62,645 bases of DNA from Hyphomonadaceae bacterium (GCA_947478925.1 CANJXY010000004.1:1-62645), one strand, 5' to 3'. Positions 9,191-17,438 are shown, numbered from the stretch's first letter. Notes: generated by a model not told the origin, from the sequence alone. A program made the numbers and translations.

Positions 9191-10888
9191 TTACCCGGCA
9201 GTAATGTTCGCCCCACCCATAATCCGTTGCAAACCGCCCATTCCGCCGACCTCGTTCTCCCGGGCGATGAACTTCGCGTCGGTCGAGGCGAAATAGTCGC
9301 GGCTCTTGATGGTCGATACCTTGATGAACTCGGCCTCGACCAGGTCCGCCTTCAGGGTAAGTAGCGTGAAGCCCTTTGAAAACGCGTTGTAATACAGGAC
9401 CTCGTCGTTAGCCTCCGGCATCATCCAGTTCAGCTCCTCGAACGGCACATTGTCCCCTGCCCCGTTGGACGTGACTGACGTGCAGCCGAATTCGACGCCC
9501 CGTTTCTGGCCGGAGGCGTCATGCAGCTCATTGGCCCACGACGTGTGCGTATCGCCAGTCAGCGTGATCAGCCGCGCCTTGGCCGCCTTGGCCGAAGCGT
9601 AGAGCCGCTCGCGCGCCGCTGGGAAACCAGCCCACGCGTCGAGATTCCACTCAAGGCCCCAGCGCGCAGTCGAATAGAACCGCTTCGCGCCCTGTGACAC
9701 CTGCGCGTATTTTTCCGGCGGCAGGTATTTCTGCAGGTCGGGCATCTTCACCTTGGCCATGGTGACCTGGTTACCTAGCACCTGCCACTTGCGTCCCGCT
9801 GCTGCCGACGTCTTCAGTTCCTGCGCCAGCCATGCCTCTTGCTCGGGCCCCATCAGCGTGCGCCGCGGATCCGCGATCTTCGCCTTCAGCGCTGTCGCGA
9901 TGGCCGGGCGCTCCGCATCGGGCGCCATGAACAGCTCGTCGAACGTCAGCTCTTCACTGCGCCCCACCAGACGGGTCTCCAGTAGGAAAAGTGTCGCGAG
10001 TTCGCCGATATCGAACTTGCGCCACATCGCCTCCTTCGCGCGGCCCGGCACAGGATCGCGCACCGGCATCCACTCGAGATAAGCTTGGATCGCCGACGCC
10101 TTCCGCACGCTCCACTCGCCCTCTGTCTCGGACTGATGGTTCTCGGCGCCGGTGCGATAACTGTCGTTGGCAGATTCATGGTCGTCCCACGTGCAGAACC
10201 ATGGCGCGATGGCGTGCGCGGCCTGCGTATCGGGATCGGATTTGTACTGCGCGTGCCGCATCCGGTAGTCGGCAAGCGACACGGCCTCGTGTTCCGGTTC
10301 ATGATTGCGGCCGAGCTGCTTGCCCATCACGCCGCCATATCCCGCGACGCCGTACTCGTAGATGTAGTCGCCAAGGTGGATCACGGCGTCGATCTCGCCC
10401 TTCGCACCACGCTTGGCGATCTCGCGATAGGCGTTGAAGAACCCGAACGGCCAGTTCGAGCACGACACCATCGCCATCCGGTAGTCGGCTACGCCCTTCT
10501 CCGGCAGCGTCCGCGTTACGCCACCCGGCGAGGCTGTCCGGCCGACCGTGAACCAGTAGTAGTACATCTGTCCCGGCTGCAGCCCGTCGACGTCGACCTT
10601 CACCGTGTAGTCGCGCTCCGGCCCGGTCGTGAACACGCCCCGTTTCACCACGTCCTTGAACGCCGAATCCCGCGACAGCGACCAGCTCACCGGCACCGGG
10701 CCCTCGGTTTCAGGGCTGACACGCGTCCAAAGCACCACGCCGGTCTGGGCCGGATCGCCCGACGCCACCCCGTGCTTGAAGGCGGCCGTACCGGCATAGA
10801 CCGGTTCGGACGCCGTTGTGGTGCAAGCCGCGGCCCCTAGGCCGGCAATCCCGAGTCCCAGCGCCCCGCGCCGTGTCAGCCTGGTCAT
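9191..10888 (-). CDS. phoD: PhoD-type alkaline phosphatase, Tat-exported
   Basis: A 565-residue phosphatase/phosphodiesterase of the PhoD family. The start at 10888 has GGAAGG upstream and begins a twin-arginine signal (TRRGALGLGIAGLGAAAC), consistent with a folded metal enzyme exported to the periplasm. Cys following the hydrophobic run could also be lipidated. Metal-site motifs are visible: MVSCSNWPFGFF, HLGDYIYEYG, WDDHESANDSY and LTGDTHTSWANEL. PhoD enzymes usually need Ca and Fe and release phosphate from phosphodiesters. No Pho box was identified. It is divergent from the pseudouridine synthase, with 64 bp between start codons, and lies 44 bp upstream of the hybrid kinase on the same strand. 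Confidence 0.92.
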   Translation of the reverse strand: MTRLTRRGALGLGIAGLGAAACTTTASEPVYAGTAAFKHGVASGDPAQTGVVLWTRVSPETEGPVPVSWSLSRDSAFKDVVKRGVFTTGPERDYTVKVDVDGLQPGQMYYYWFTVGRTASPGGVTRTLPEKGVADYRMAMVSCSNWPFGFFNAYREIAKRGAKGEIDAVIHLGDYIYEYGVAGYGGVMGKQLGRNHEPEHEAVSLADYRMRHAQYKSDPDTQAAHAIAPWFCTWDDHESANDSYRTGAENHQSETEGEWSVRKASAIQAYLEWMPVRDPVPGRAKEAMWRKFDIGELATLFLLETRLVGRSEELTFDELFMAPDAERPAIATALKAKIADPRRTLMGPEQEAWLAQELKTSAAAGRKWQVLGNQVTMAKVKMPDLQKYLPPEKYAQVSQGAKRFYSTARWGLEWNLDAWAGFPAARERLYASAKAAKARLITLTGDTHTSWANELHDASGQKRGVEFGCTSVTSNGAGDNVPFEELNWMMPEANDEVLYYNAFSKGFTLLTLKADLVEAEFIKVSTIKSRDYFASTDAKFIARENEVGGMGGLQRIMGGANITAG

Positions 10889-10952
10889 GGATTTATCCTT
10901 CCCGTTGGGATACTGGCCCAATCCCTACCTCGCAGCGCATCGCGACGAAAGC

Positions 10953-12023
10953 ATGACTGACGCCACCCCGACCTTCACCCTGACAGCCCCTGCGGAAGCA
11001 GCGAGCGCACGCCTCGACAAATGGCTGGCCGACTCCGGCACCGGCATGTCGCGCTCGCGCCTGCGCGTCCTCATCGAGGAAGGCCGCGTCACCGCCAACG
11101 GCAAGCCCTCCACCGACGCCAGCGCCAAGGTCATCCCCGGCGTGCTCTACGCCATCGACCTGCCAGAGCCTGTCGGCGCCCTGCCGGAACCTGAAGACAT
11201 CCCGCTCGACGTGGTGTTCGAGGACAGGCATCTCATCGTCATCAACAAGCCAGCCGGCCTCGTCGTCCACCCCGCTGGCGGATCCGAACGTGGCACACTG
11301 GTCAACGCGCTCCTCTTCCATTGCGGACCAGAGCTCACCGGCATTGGCGGCGTCGCCCGCCCCGGCATCGTCCACCGCCTCGACAAGGACACGTCCGGCG
11401 TCATGGTCGCCGCGAAGAGCGAAGCGGCGCACACCGCCCTCACCGCCATGTTCGCCGCCCACGATATCGAGCGCGCCTATCTCGCCGTGACGCGCGGTGC
11501 GCCGCGTCCGCTGATCGGGCGCATCGAGACCAATATCGGTCGCTCGCCATCGGACCGGAAGAAGATGGCGGTGATGAAGGAGAAGCACTTCCGCGCCGAT
11601 CATTGGTCCGATGACTCAAGCCAGGAGAACGACCAAGCGCAGGGCAAGATCGCCATCACAAACTATCGTGGCATCGAGACCTACGGCCGCCTCGATGCAA
11701 CCGGTACGCAGCCTGCTGCGGCACTCGTCGAATGCCGCCTCGAGACCGGACGCACGCACCAAATCCGCGTTCACATGGCTCATATCCAGGCGCCTGTCCT
11801 CGGCGATCAGACCTATGGCAAGCACCGCTGGCTCCGCGCGGACGGTAAAGGCCCCGCCTTCGAACGCGCCACCGCCACGGCGAAGGCTTTCGAGCGGCAA
11901 GCACTCCACGCCGCCATCCTCGGCTTCGTCCACCCCATCACCGGCGAACAGCTCCGCTTCGAGCGCGACCCGCCCGCAGACATGCTCGACCTGATCGACG
12001 CCCTGCGCGCGATGCCGAGCTAG
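10953..12023 (+). CDS. RluA/RluD-family rRNA pseudouridine synthase
   Basis: A 356-residue pseudouridine synthase. An S4 RNA-binding domain spans about residues 18-65 (RLDKWLA...SRSRLRVLIEEGRV). The catalytic domain has INKPAGLVVHPA near 97 and the signature HRLDKDTSGV at 141-150 with nucleophile Asp144. The layout matches RluD, which modifies helix 69 of 23S rRNA, although RluC/RluA-type specificity cannot be excluded. It is slightly longer than E. coli RluD because of an acidic insert around residues 210-230 (HWSDDSSQENDQAQG). The stop codon overlaps that of the convergent neighbour. Confidence 0.92.
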   Translation: MTDATPTFTLTAPAEAASARLDKWLADSGTGMSRSRLRVLIEEGRVTANGKPSTDASAKVIPGVLYAIDLPEPVGALPEPEDIPLDVVFEDRHLIVINKPAGLVVHPAGGSERGTLVNALLFHCGPELTGIGGVARPGIVHRLDKDTSGVMVAAKSEAAHTALTAMFAAHDIERAYLAVTRGAPRPLIGRIETNIGRSPSDRKKMAVMKEKHFRADHWSDDSSQENDQAQGKIAITNYRGIETYGRLDATGTQPAAALVECRLETGRTHQIRVHMAHIQAPVLGDQTYGKHRWLRADGKGPAFERATATAKAFERQALHAAILGFVHPITGEQLRFERDPPADMLDLIDALRAMPS

Positions 12024-12029
12024 CTCGGC
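12014..12029. terminator. 16-bp perfect palindrome over two convergent stop codons
   Basis: GCCGAGCTAGCTCGGC is a perfect palindrome. Its central CTAG provides TAG as the stop on both strands (12021-12023 on plus, 12022-12020 on minus). It may form a short hairpin at the 3' ends of both transcripts, though there is no loop or T-run of a classic terminator. Confidence 0.45.
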
Positions 12030-12727
12030 AGCTCCCAGACGTATTTGATCGGGAAGCCGCAAACGCCGACAGTCTGTCCGTCCTGCTTGCCTGGGTTGAA
12101 GGTGAACCGACCGATCCAACTTGACGTGGCGCTGATGAGACTTGAGTCCATGTCGCCCTCAATCGGCGTCGCGCTGACCATGCGGCCAAAAGGCGTTATG
12201 CACAGCGACAGACGGACAGTCCCTTCAATCCGACCCAAAACTGCTTTGGGCGGGTAGAAAGGTCCGTTCACCTGCGTCGCGATCGACGGCCGCTCCTCGG
12301 GCTTGATATCACTCCAGGCGACATAGCTTTCTGTCACGTCTTTCTTGCCGCTGCCGTAGTTCCAGACGTAGGTGAAGACGTAATTGCAAACGGCCACGGG
12401 CTTGTTGCCTGAGAGCGCTGGTTTGAAATTCAAGCCGCTGCGAATCCAAGCCAGCGTCGCTTCATCAAGCAGCTGATAGCCCGATGATTTTGACATACCA
12501 GCTGCAACAACGTTTCCCGTGACATCCACGCAAACGGTCAGGCCCACTTCGCCATGCTCGCGGATTCCCTTCGACCCCGCCGGGAGGCTTGGAGTGCGCA
12601 TGCTCTGCCTGATGGATGGTCTCTCGGTGACAGCCGGATCACCAGCATCCAACACCTGCGCGTGAGCATGCGCTGCGCCTGCACCAGCCATGACCGCAGC
12701 AGCCAACACCATCGCGCGCACGATCAT
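12020..12727 (-). CDS. Exported protein with two TonB-C-like domains
   Basis: A 235-residue protein with a signal peptide (start ATG 12727, GGGGGG upstream; cleavage near AHAHA-Q). The mature part appears to hold two copies of a TonB C-terminal-like fold. One copy has GEVGLTVCVDVTGNV...SSGYQLLDEATLAW and VAVCNY; the other has GTVRLSLCITPFGRM and VGVCGF. Each copy has one Cys in the first strand and one near the end, so an internal disulfide per domain is likely. It lacks the N-terminal membrane anchor and proline-rich linker of true TonB, so energy transduction is doubtful. The upstream lipoprotein on the same strand has the same domain once. Confidence 0.75.
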   Translation of the reverse strand: MIVRAMVLAAAVMAGAGAAHAHAQVLDAGDPAVTERPSIRQSMRTPSLPAGSKGIREHGEVGLTVCVDVTGNVVAAGMSKSSGYQLLDEATLAWIRSGLNFKPALSGNKPVAVCNYVFTYVWNYGSGKKDVTESYVAWSDIKPEERPSIATQVNGPFYPPKAVLGRIEGTVRLSLCITPFGRMVSATPIEGDMDSSLISATSSWIGRFTFNPGKQDGQTVGVCGFPIKYVWELPS

Positions 12728-12799
12728 GCGCCACCCCCCGAACCACGCGACAAGGTTATCGCTGGCAGGAAGCGCGCGCAACGCAGACGGACAGCCGGA

Positions 12800-13372
12800 C
12801 TACCGCCCCTCGTTCATCTTCCACTCGTAGTCGAGTCGCCAGCCGCACACGGCCATCGGCTGACCATTGAACTCTGCGGGCACGAACTTCGCCTTCTGCG
12901 CCCAGGCCAGTGTGGCGCTGTCGAGCACCACCGAACCTGATGATCGCGCGAGCTTCACATCGGCGAGGTGGCCATCGACCGTGACGCACGATTCCAGCGT
13001 TGTCGTGCCGGAGTCGTTGCCCCGCACGGCGCTCTCGGGATATTTCGGGAGAGGTGTGGATGTGTCGACCCGTGGCCGGCGTGTCATGCCGGTCATATCG
13101 GGCTTCCACTGCACGAAGAAGGCGGGCTTCGCATTGTCGACGCTTCCCGGCGCCACACTTGCGGCAACCGACTGTGCGACAATAGCCGAACGGTCCGCCG
13201 GGCCAAGCGGCACCGGCTCCATCGCAGGCGAAACAGATGGCGGACCGAACCCGGGCAGGGTCGGCATCGCCAATTCAATTTGCGGTAAGGTAGGCATCGC
13301 GGAACAACCCGCGAGCCCTAGCGCCGTCCCGACCGCAAGCCACCCAGCCCTCAGTCGTTCTGCAGCAAGCAT
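12800..13372 (-). CDS. TonB-C-domain lipoprotein
   Basis: A 190-residue lipoprotein. The start at 13372 is preceded by GGAGGGG and gives a lipobox LAGC with Cys23. After a Pro-rich stretch (MPTLPQIELAMPTLPGF), the C-terminal 90 residues form a TonB-C-like domain: GTTTLESCVTVDGHL, then ARSSGSVVLDSATLAWAQ and MAVCGW. The same two-Cys signature appears in the downstream gene, 72 bp away and probably cotranscribed. The role is unknown; envelope binding or bridging is an inference from the fold and lipidation. Confidence 0.75.
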   Translation of the reverse strand: MLAAERLRAGWLAVGTALGLAGCSAMPTLPQIELAMPTLPGFGPPSVSPAMEPVPLGPADRSAIVAQSVAASVAPGSVDNAKPAFFVQWKPDMTGMTRRPRVDTSTPLPKYPESAVRGNDSGTTTLESCVTVDGHLADVKLARSSGSVVLDSATLAWAQKAKFVPAEFNGQPMAVCGWRLDYEWKMNEGR

Positions 13373-13439
13373 GCTGCCCCTCCATCTTGGAGCACCACGA
13401 AGACTGCAGAGTGCCACTGGTCGCTGAAGAGTGCGACTC

Positions 13440-13464
13440 AAATCTGGATCACGGCTCCAGATTT
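13440..13464 (-). terminator. Hairpin terminator after the EF-hand gene
   Basis: A perfect 9-bp inverted repeat, AAATCTGGA...TCCAGATTT, with a 7-base loop lies four bases beyond the stop codon of the EF-hand gene. A-rich and T-rich arm ends resemble an intrinsic terminator. Confidence 0.65.
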
Positions 13465-13468
13465 TCGA

Positions 13469-13873
13469 TCAATCAGCCTTGCTCATGATCGAAGTCCATT
13501 CCTCTTGCGACATGAACGCGTCCTTGTCGGTGTCGACGAACGTCTTGAACACCCACGCCTGGTAGCCGAGGAACTCTTTCTGCGACAAAGTACGTCCGCC
13601 TTCGCTGTTCGCTCCCTTGAACAGCACGGCGACGTTTGCCTTCGCTTTGCCCTGAAGCGAGTCTTTAAACTCGCCTTGGTTCAGTTCGCCATCGCCGTCC
13701 TTGTCGACCTGGGCCATGCGCGCGACCTGAAAGCCCAGATACTCATTGAGATCGCACTTACCGTCGGCGTTCTTGTCGAGGTAGGCGATGACCTTCTCGG
13801 GTTGTTGCGCAGTCGCCCACGGCGCAAGCACAGGCACCATCAGGACCAGTCCGGCCAGAATTACTCTTTTCAT
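13469..13873 (-). CDS. Secreted EF-hand calcium-binding protein
   Basis: A 134-residue exported protein with signal peptide ending near ATA-Q. Three EF-hand loops are recognisable: DKNADGKCDLNEY near 33, DKDGDGELNQGEF near 57 and a more degenerate DTDKDAFMSQEEW near 114. A fourth, further degenerate helix-loop region may lie around residues 85-100. The start has AGGAGG ideally placed. Small EF-hand proteins of this type are common in alphaproteobacterial periplasms and bind Ca; partners are unknown. It is a single-gene unit ending in a hairpin. Confidence 0.88.
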   Translation of the reverse strand: MKRVILAGLVLMVPVLAPWATAQQPEKVIAYLDKNADGKCDLNEYLGFQVARMAQVDKDGDGELNQGEFKDSLQGKAKANVAVLFKGANSEGGRTLSQKEFLGYQAWVFKTFVDTDKDAFMSQEEWTSIMSKAD

Positions 13874-14331
13874 GTTTTCCTCCTATCGGGCGTGCAAAAG
13901 CTACCACGTGGTACTCGCCAGCCCCAATCCCCGGCTTGCAATAGACGGGCGGATCGCTCCAAGGCCTGTTTCCGGGGAAGAGCAGTCCTTTTCAGGTCAG
14001 CCTTGAAAAAAACCCCTGAAATCATAGATATATGACGCATCGCAGCGCATCGCCCCCAGCCGGCACGGGTGTTTAGCCCTGCTGTGCAATCGGCGTAGAA
14101 ACGATCACGCGTTCCGCCTCTTTAACGCCGCCATCCGTCCCCCATTTAAGGGAGTGGGCGGACGGGGGGGGCGGGACATAATCCTGCCAGACATTCTTCG
14201 TAGACCTGCTTCAACTGGCCCCCACGCCAGGCCAGAAAAAAGGGGGCCTGGAGCAGTGCAACGATAGAAAAAAACCGCATGCCTCCCCTCCCCGCGTCAA
14301 GGAGGCGGGCGGAGAAAAGAAGGAGAAGACC
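13874..14331 (+). promoter_or_regulatory. rpoH upstream region: promoter and structured leader
   Basis: This 458-bp gap holds no convincing gene. TTGAAA at 14003-14008 and a weak TAGATA at 14025-14030, with a 16-base spacer, form a possible vegetative promoter; the CTTGAAA also resembles a heat-shock -35, but the matching -10 is poor. Closer to rpoH are two inverted repeats: CCAGGCC/GGCCTGG at 14227-14251 and GCCTCC/GGAGGC at 14281-14306. The pyrimidine tract 14281-14293 contains two CTCC blocks that could pair with the rpoH Shine-Dalgarno (AAGGAG, 14320-14325). Confidence 0.5.
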
Positions 14332-15222
14332 ATGGCAAGTTTCGCAATCGCGCTTGGACCCGAACAAGGCCTCTCGCGCTATCTCTCCGAAATCCGCAAA
14401 TACCCGCTCCTCGAGAAGAACGAAGAGTTCATGCTCGCCCAACGCTGGGCCCAGCATCAGGACCCCGAAGCAGCCGAGAAGATGGTGACCTCGCACCTCC
14501 GCCTGGTGGCCAAGATCGCCATGGGCTATCGCGGCTACGGTCTCCCGATTGGCGAGGTCATCTCCGAAGGAAACGTGGGCCTGATGCAGGCCGTGAAGAA
14601 GTTCGACCCGGACAAGGGCTTCCGCCTGGCGACTTACGCGATGTGGTGGATCCGCGCCGCTATCCAGGAATACATTCTGCGCTCGTGGTCGCTGGTGAAG
14701 CTCGGCACGACTGCCGCGCAGAAGAAGCTGTTCTTCAACCTGCGTCGCTTGAAAGGCGAACTCTCCGCCATTGAGGAAGGCGATCTTCGTCCAGAGAACG
14801 TCGCCGCCATCGCGAAGCGCCTTGGCGTGACCGAGGAGGAAGTCATCTCCATGAACGGCCGCATGGCATCGGGTGGGGATGCTTCGCTCAACGCGCCGAT
14901 CGGCGGCATGGAAGGCGAAGCCGAATGGCAGGACTGGATCGCTGACGAGACGCCCGGCCAGGCCGAGCGCATGGCCGAAAGCGACGAGTTCGGGGCCCGC
15001 ATGACGCTGCTCGAACGCGCGATGGAATCGCTCAACGAACGTGAGCGCCACATCATCACCGAGCGCCGCCTGAAAGAAGAACCCACCACGCTGGAAGACC
15101 TCTCGACTGCGTATAACGTCAGCCGCGAGCGTATCCGCCAGATCGAGGTCCGAGCCTTCGAGAAACTCCAAAAGGCCATGCGGGAGGCCGCACGCGAGCA
15201 AGGCCTCGTCGAAGCCAACTAG
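14332..15222 (+). CDS. rpoH: RNA polymerase heat-shock sigma factor (sigma-32)
   Basis: A 296-residue sigma factor of the RpoH group, which directs RNA polymerase to heat-shock promoters. The order is as expected. Region 1.2/2.1 starts at YLSEIRKYPLLEKNEEFMLA. Region 2.2-2.4 contains GNVGLMQAVKKFDPDKGFRLATYAMWWIRA. The RpoH box QKKLFFNLR follows at about residue 127 and is specific to this group. Region 4.2 ends with YNVSRERIRQIEVRAFEKLQ. AAGGAG sits six bases before the ATG. The leader contains hairpins that may influence translation, and a strong hairpin follows the stop. Alphaproteobacteria often have two rpoH genes; only one is in view. Confidence 0.97.
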   Translation: MASFAIALGPEQGLSRYLSEIRKYPLLEKNEEFMLAQRWAQHQDPEAAEKMVTSHLRLVAKIAMGYRGYGLPIGEVISEGNVGLMQAVKKFDPDKGFRLATYAMWWIRAAIQEYILRSWSLVKLGTTAAQKKLFFNLRRLKGELSAIEEGDLRPENVAAIAKRLGVTEEEVISMNGRMASGGDASLNAPIGGMEGEAEWQDWIADETPGQAERMAESDEFGARMTLLERAMESLNERERHIITERRLKEEPTTLEDLSTAYNVSRERIRQIEVRAFEKLQKAMREAAREQGLVEAN

Positions 15223-15230
15223 AGACTCCC

Positions 15231-15256
15231 CCGGCCCGGTCGAAAGACCGGGCCGG
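15231..15256 (+). terminator. rpoH terminator hairpin
   Basis: A perfect 11-bp stem, CCGGCCCGGTC paired with GACCGGGCCGG, closes a GAAA tetraloop eight bases after the rpoH stop codon. The following sequence TTCACTT is only moderately T-rich, but the stem is very stable. Confidence 0.85.
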
Positions 15257-15466
15257 TTCACTTCCGGGCCAGCATTTCACAGAGATGAGCCCCACAAAGA
15301 CGCGCGAGGTCTCTCCCTGAGTCGCCAGCGATGGCCTCCTGGAGACACCAGCGCTGCCCGCCTCCAGATCGTGCGGATGGTCCCCGCGAAATGGAGGCGG
15401 GCCCATTTTCGGGCGGCCTGGAGTTCTTCTGTCACGTTTCCTTGACACCGCCGTCTGTCTAGCTTA

Positions 15467-15483
15467 CTTGACACTTAGTCAAG
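15467..15483. promoter_or_regulatory. Candidate operator of the membrane protein/XRE pair
   Basis: CTTGAC-ACTTA-GTCAAG is a perfect inverted repeat with 6-bp arms. Its right arm overlaps the Shine-Dalgarno AAGGAG (15481-15486) of the next gene. A further CTTGACA at 15441-15447 and a GTTGAC at 15488-15493 repeat the half-site. The small XRE regulator encoded second in this operon is the natural candidate to bind here. Confidence 0.5.
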
Positions 15484-15493
15484 GAGAGTTGAC

Positions 15494-16141
15494 ATGGCCG
15501 CCGATCCCACCCAGATCACCGCAGATGAGCCCCGGACCGGACTCGGTCCCATTTTCTGGGCCGCATGGCTGGCCAGCATGCTGTCGATCAGTGGCCTGTT
15601 CGTCGCCGCTATGTGGTGGATCACCCCGCAGATGGAATCGCTGCCCGGTATGGCCATGGGCGGCCTCGCCGTCATCGTCTTTACCGGCGGCCTAATCGGG
15701 CTATCGATGATCCCCTATCGCCTGCGCCAGAAGCGCGGCATCGAGGGTCAGATGCGCGCGCCCTACCGCCGCTACGCGCTCCGCTTCCTGCCCGCAATGT
15801 TCGGCTACGTCGTCCTGCTGATGCTCGCCGTCTGGTACGCCAAGCAGGCCGCGCCCACCGGCATCGTCGCCTGGGCCATAGCCATCGCTCCCGCCCTTCC
15901 GCTTCTGCTCGCCATCCGCGCCATCTTCCTTCTCCCCCGCGAAGAGGATGACGAATACCAGCGCGACCGCCTCTACCGCGCCTATGCGTGGGCCACTGGC
16001 GCCACGCTCGCCATCTGCACTATCTGGGGCTTCCTCGACATGTTCAGCGTCGTGTCGCACGCAGAGATGTGGGTCGCCTTCCCGATCTGGGCGATGTGCA
16101 TGGGCATTGCGCGCTGCTTCCCGCTTGGGAGTGGCAAATGA
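15494..16141 (+). CDS. Multi-pass membrane protein paired with an XRE regulator
   Basis: A 215-residue integral membrane protein with about six hydrophobic segments (around 22-44, 53-72, 96-113, 123-143, 167-185 and 192-208). There is a charged loop PREEDDEYQRDR near 149-160. No enzymatic motif is recognised. The start has AAGGAG upstream. Its stop overlaps the start of a small Cro/C1-type regulator in an ATGA junction, so translation is probably coupled. Such pairs are common in proteobacteria, and the membrane protein may modulate or be controlled by the regulator; that relation is inferred. Confidence 0.82.
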   Translation: MAADPTQITADEPRTGLGPIFWAAWLASMLSISGLFVAAMWWITPQMESLPGMAMGGLAVIVFTGGLIGLSMIPYRLRQKRGIEGQMRAPYRRYALRFLPAMFGYVVLLMLAVWYAKQAAPTGIVAWAIAIAPALPLLLAIRAIFLLPREEDDEYQRDRLYRAYAWATGATLAICTIWGFLDMFSVVSHAEMWVAFPIWAMCMGIARCFPLGSGK

Positions 16142-16356
16142 AGAACGACCTTCGCGTGCTGCGCGCTCAGAAGGGCTGGAGCCAAGGCGACCTTGCCGAC
16201 GCACTCGGCGTCTCGCGTCAGTCGGTCAACGCACTCGAGACCGGAAAGTACGACCCGTCCCTGCCGCTCGCCTTCCGCATAGCACGGCTCTTTGGCAAGC
16301 GCGTGGATCAGATCTTCGACGACGAACTGGGCGGCTTCAACGCCGCCGCAGAGTAA
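16138..16356 (+). CDS. XRE-family helix-turn-helix regulator
   Basis: A 72-residue DNA-binding protein made almost entirely of one Cro/C1-type helix-turn-helix: LRVLRAQKGWSQGDLADALGV followed by SRQSVNALETGKYDPSLPLAF. The C-terminal VDQIFDDE is typical of the short YozG-like group that partners membrane proteins. It starts within the stop codon of the upstream membrane gene (ATGA). It may repress its own operon through the CTTGAC/GTCAAG repeat just before it. Confidence 0.92.
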   Translation: MKNDLRVLRAQKGWSQGDLADALGVSRQSVNALETGKYDPSLPLAFRIARLFGKRVDQIFDDELGGFNAAAE

Positions 16357-16371
16357 CCAGGAGACTTCCAA

Positions 16372-17238
16372 ATGTTGCGCCTTCTCAACGCCGCCATCGC
16401 GGCGATCGCCCTCGCCTTGACTGTCTGCACCATGCCAGCCCTGGCGCAGGAACGCTTTACCGACACGACCACGGGCGCGGGGCCCGACGTGATCCTCGTC
16501 CCGGGTCTCGCCTCGTCCGGCAATGTCTGGGACGCAACGGTGAAACAGCTTTCGCCCACGCATCGCGTCCACGTCCTGCAGGTGCGCGGATTTGCTGGCG
16601 AGCCCGCCGGTCCCAACGCGAAAGGCGATGTCATCAAGCCGCTCGCCGCAGAGATCACCGCCTACGCCGCAAAGCTCGATCACCCCGCCATTATCGGTCA
16701 TTCGATCGGCGGCCTCATCGCGCTTGAAGTTGCAGCCGCAAAGCCCGACGCAATCAGCCGTGTCCTGGTCGTCGATGCGCTGCCGTTTTACTCGCTGCTC
16801 TACGGCCCCACCGCCACTGCCGAAGCCGCCCGGCCCTTCGCCGAGCAGGCCCGCACGCAGATCCTTGCGACGACCGACGCCGAGTTTGCCGCCGCTCAGA
16901 CACAGACGATGGCTATGATGTCGCTCACCGAAGCCGTCCGCCCCACCCTCGTCAACTGGTCGATCAGCTCCGACCGCCGCGTCATGGCGCAGGCCATGTA
17001 CGACGCCATGACCGACGATGCGCGTCCGCTGCTGCCGTCCATCAAGGCGCCGGTCAGCGTGCTTTACGCCTGGGACGAAACGATGGGCCAGTCGCAGGAA
17101 CTCGCCGACGGCACGTTCCAGAGCGCCTACAAGGGCCTGCCAGCCGCTAAGCTCACCCGCATCGACGGCAGCTTCCACTTCATCATGCTCGACCAGCCGG
17201 CAGCCTTCGCAAAAGCGGTCGCCGCCTTCCTCAACTAG
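16372..17238 (+). CDS. Exported alpha/beta hydrolase
   Basis: A 288-residue hydrolase with a signal peptide ending in ALA-Q at residues 24-26, so it acts in the periplasm or outside. The catalytic triad is visible: Ser111 in GHSIGG, an Asp in YAWDETMG near 237 and a His in GSFHFIML near 266. LVPGLASSGNVWD at 42-54 is the oxyanion region. AGGAG lies upstream at good spacing. It begins 15 bp after the XRE gene and may be read from the same promoter. The substrate is unknown; esterase or lactonase activity is possible. Confidence 0.88.
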   Translation: MLRLLNAAIAAIALALTVCTMPALAQERFTDTTTGAGPDVILVPGLASSGNVWDATVKQLSPTHRVHVLQVRGFAGEPAGPNAKGDVIKPLAAEITAYAAKLDHPAIIGHSIGGLIALEVAAAKPDAISRVLVVDALPFYSLLYGPTATAEAARPFAEQARTQILATTDAEFAAAQTQTMAMMSLTEAVRPTLVNWSISSDRRVMAQAMYDAMTDDARPLLPSIKAPVSVLYAWDETMGQSQELADGTFQSAYKGLPAAKLTRIDGSFHFIMLDQPAAFAKAVAAFLN

Positions 17239-17276
17239 TCCCGCCGAAGCGAGAAAGCGCGCAGAGCAGGACCCCA

Positions 17277-17306
17277 GGGGCTGCGCGCTGATCCCGCAGC
17301 AGCCCC
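17277..17306 (+). terminator. Hairpin after the alpha/beta hydrolase gene
   Basis: GGGGCTGC and GCAGCCCC form a perfect 8-bp stem about 40 bases after the stop. No T-run follows, so termination would be weak or Rho-assisted. Confidence 0.4.
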
Positions 17307-17438
17307 CGGGGCCTCCCGCTCAATGGCAACACGCAGCCTTCCAGAATTTTCACGGCCCGCGTCTTCCCACCCCGCTCCAAATCGGCTACGTCCTGACACT
17401 GTCAAGTTGACCGAGCCGTCCTCCCCGGGAGCCAAAAA

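Noticed and set aside
15982-17178. A 398-codon minus-strand frame
   Set aside because: It covers the XRE gene, hydrolase and part of the membrane protein in antisense, with no recognisable domain.
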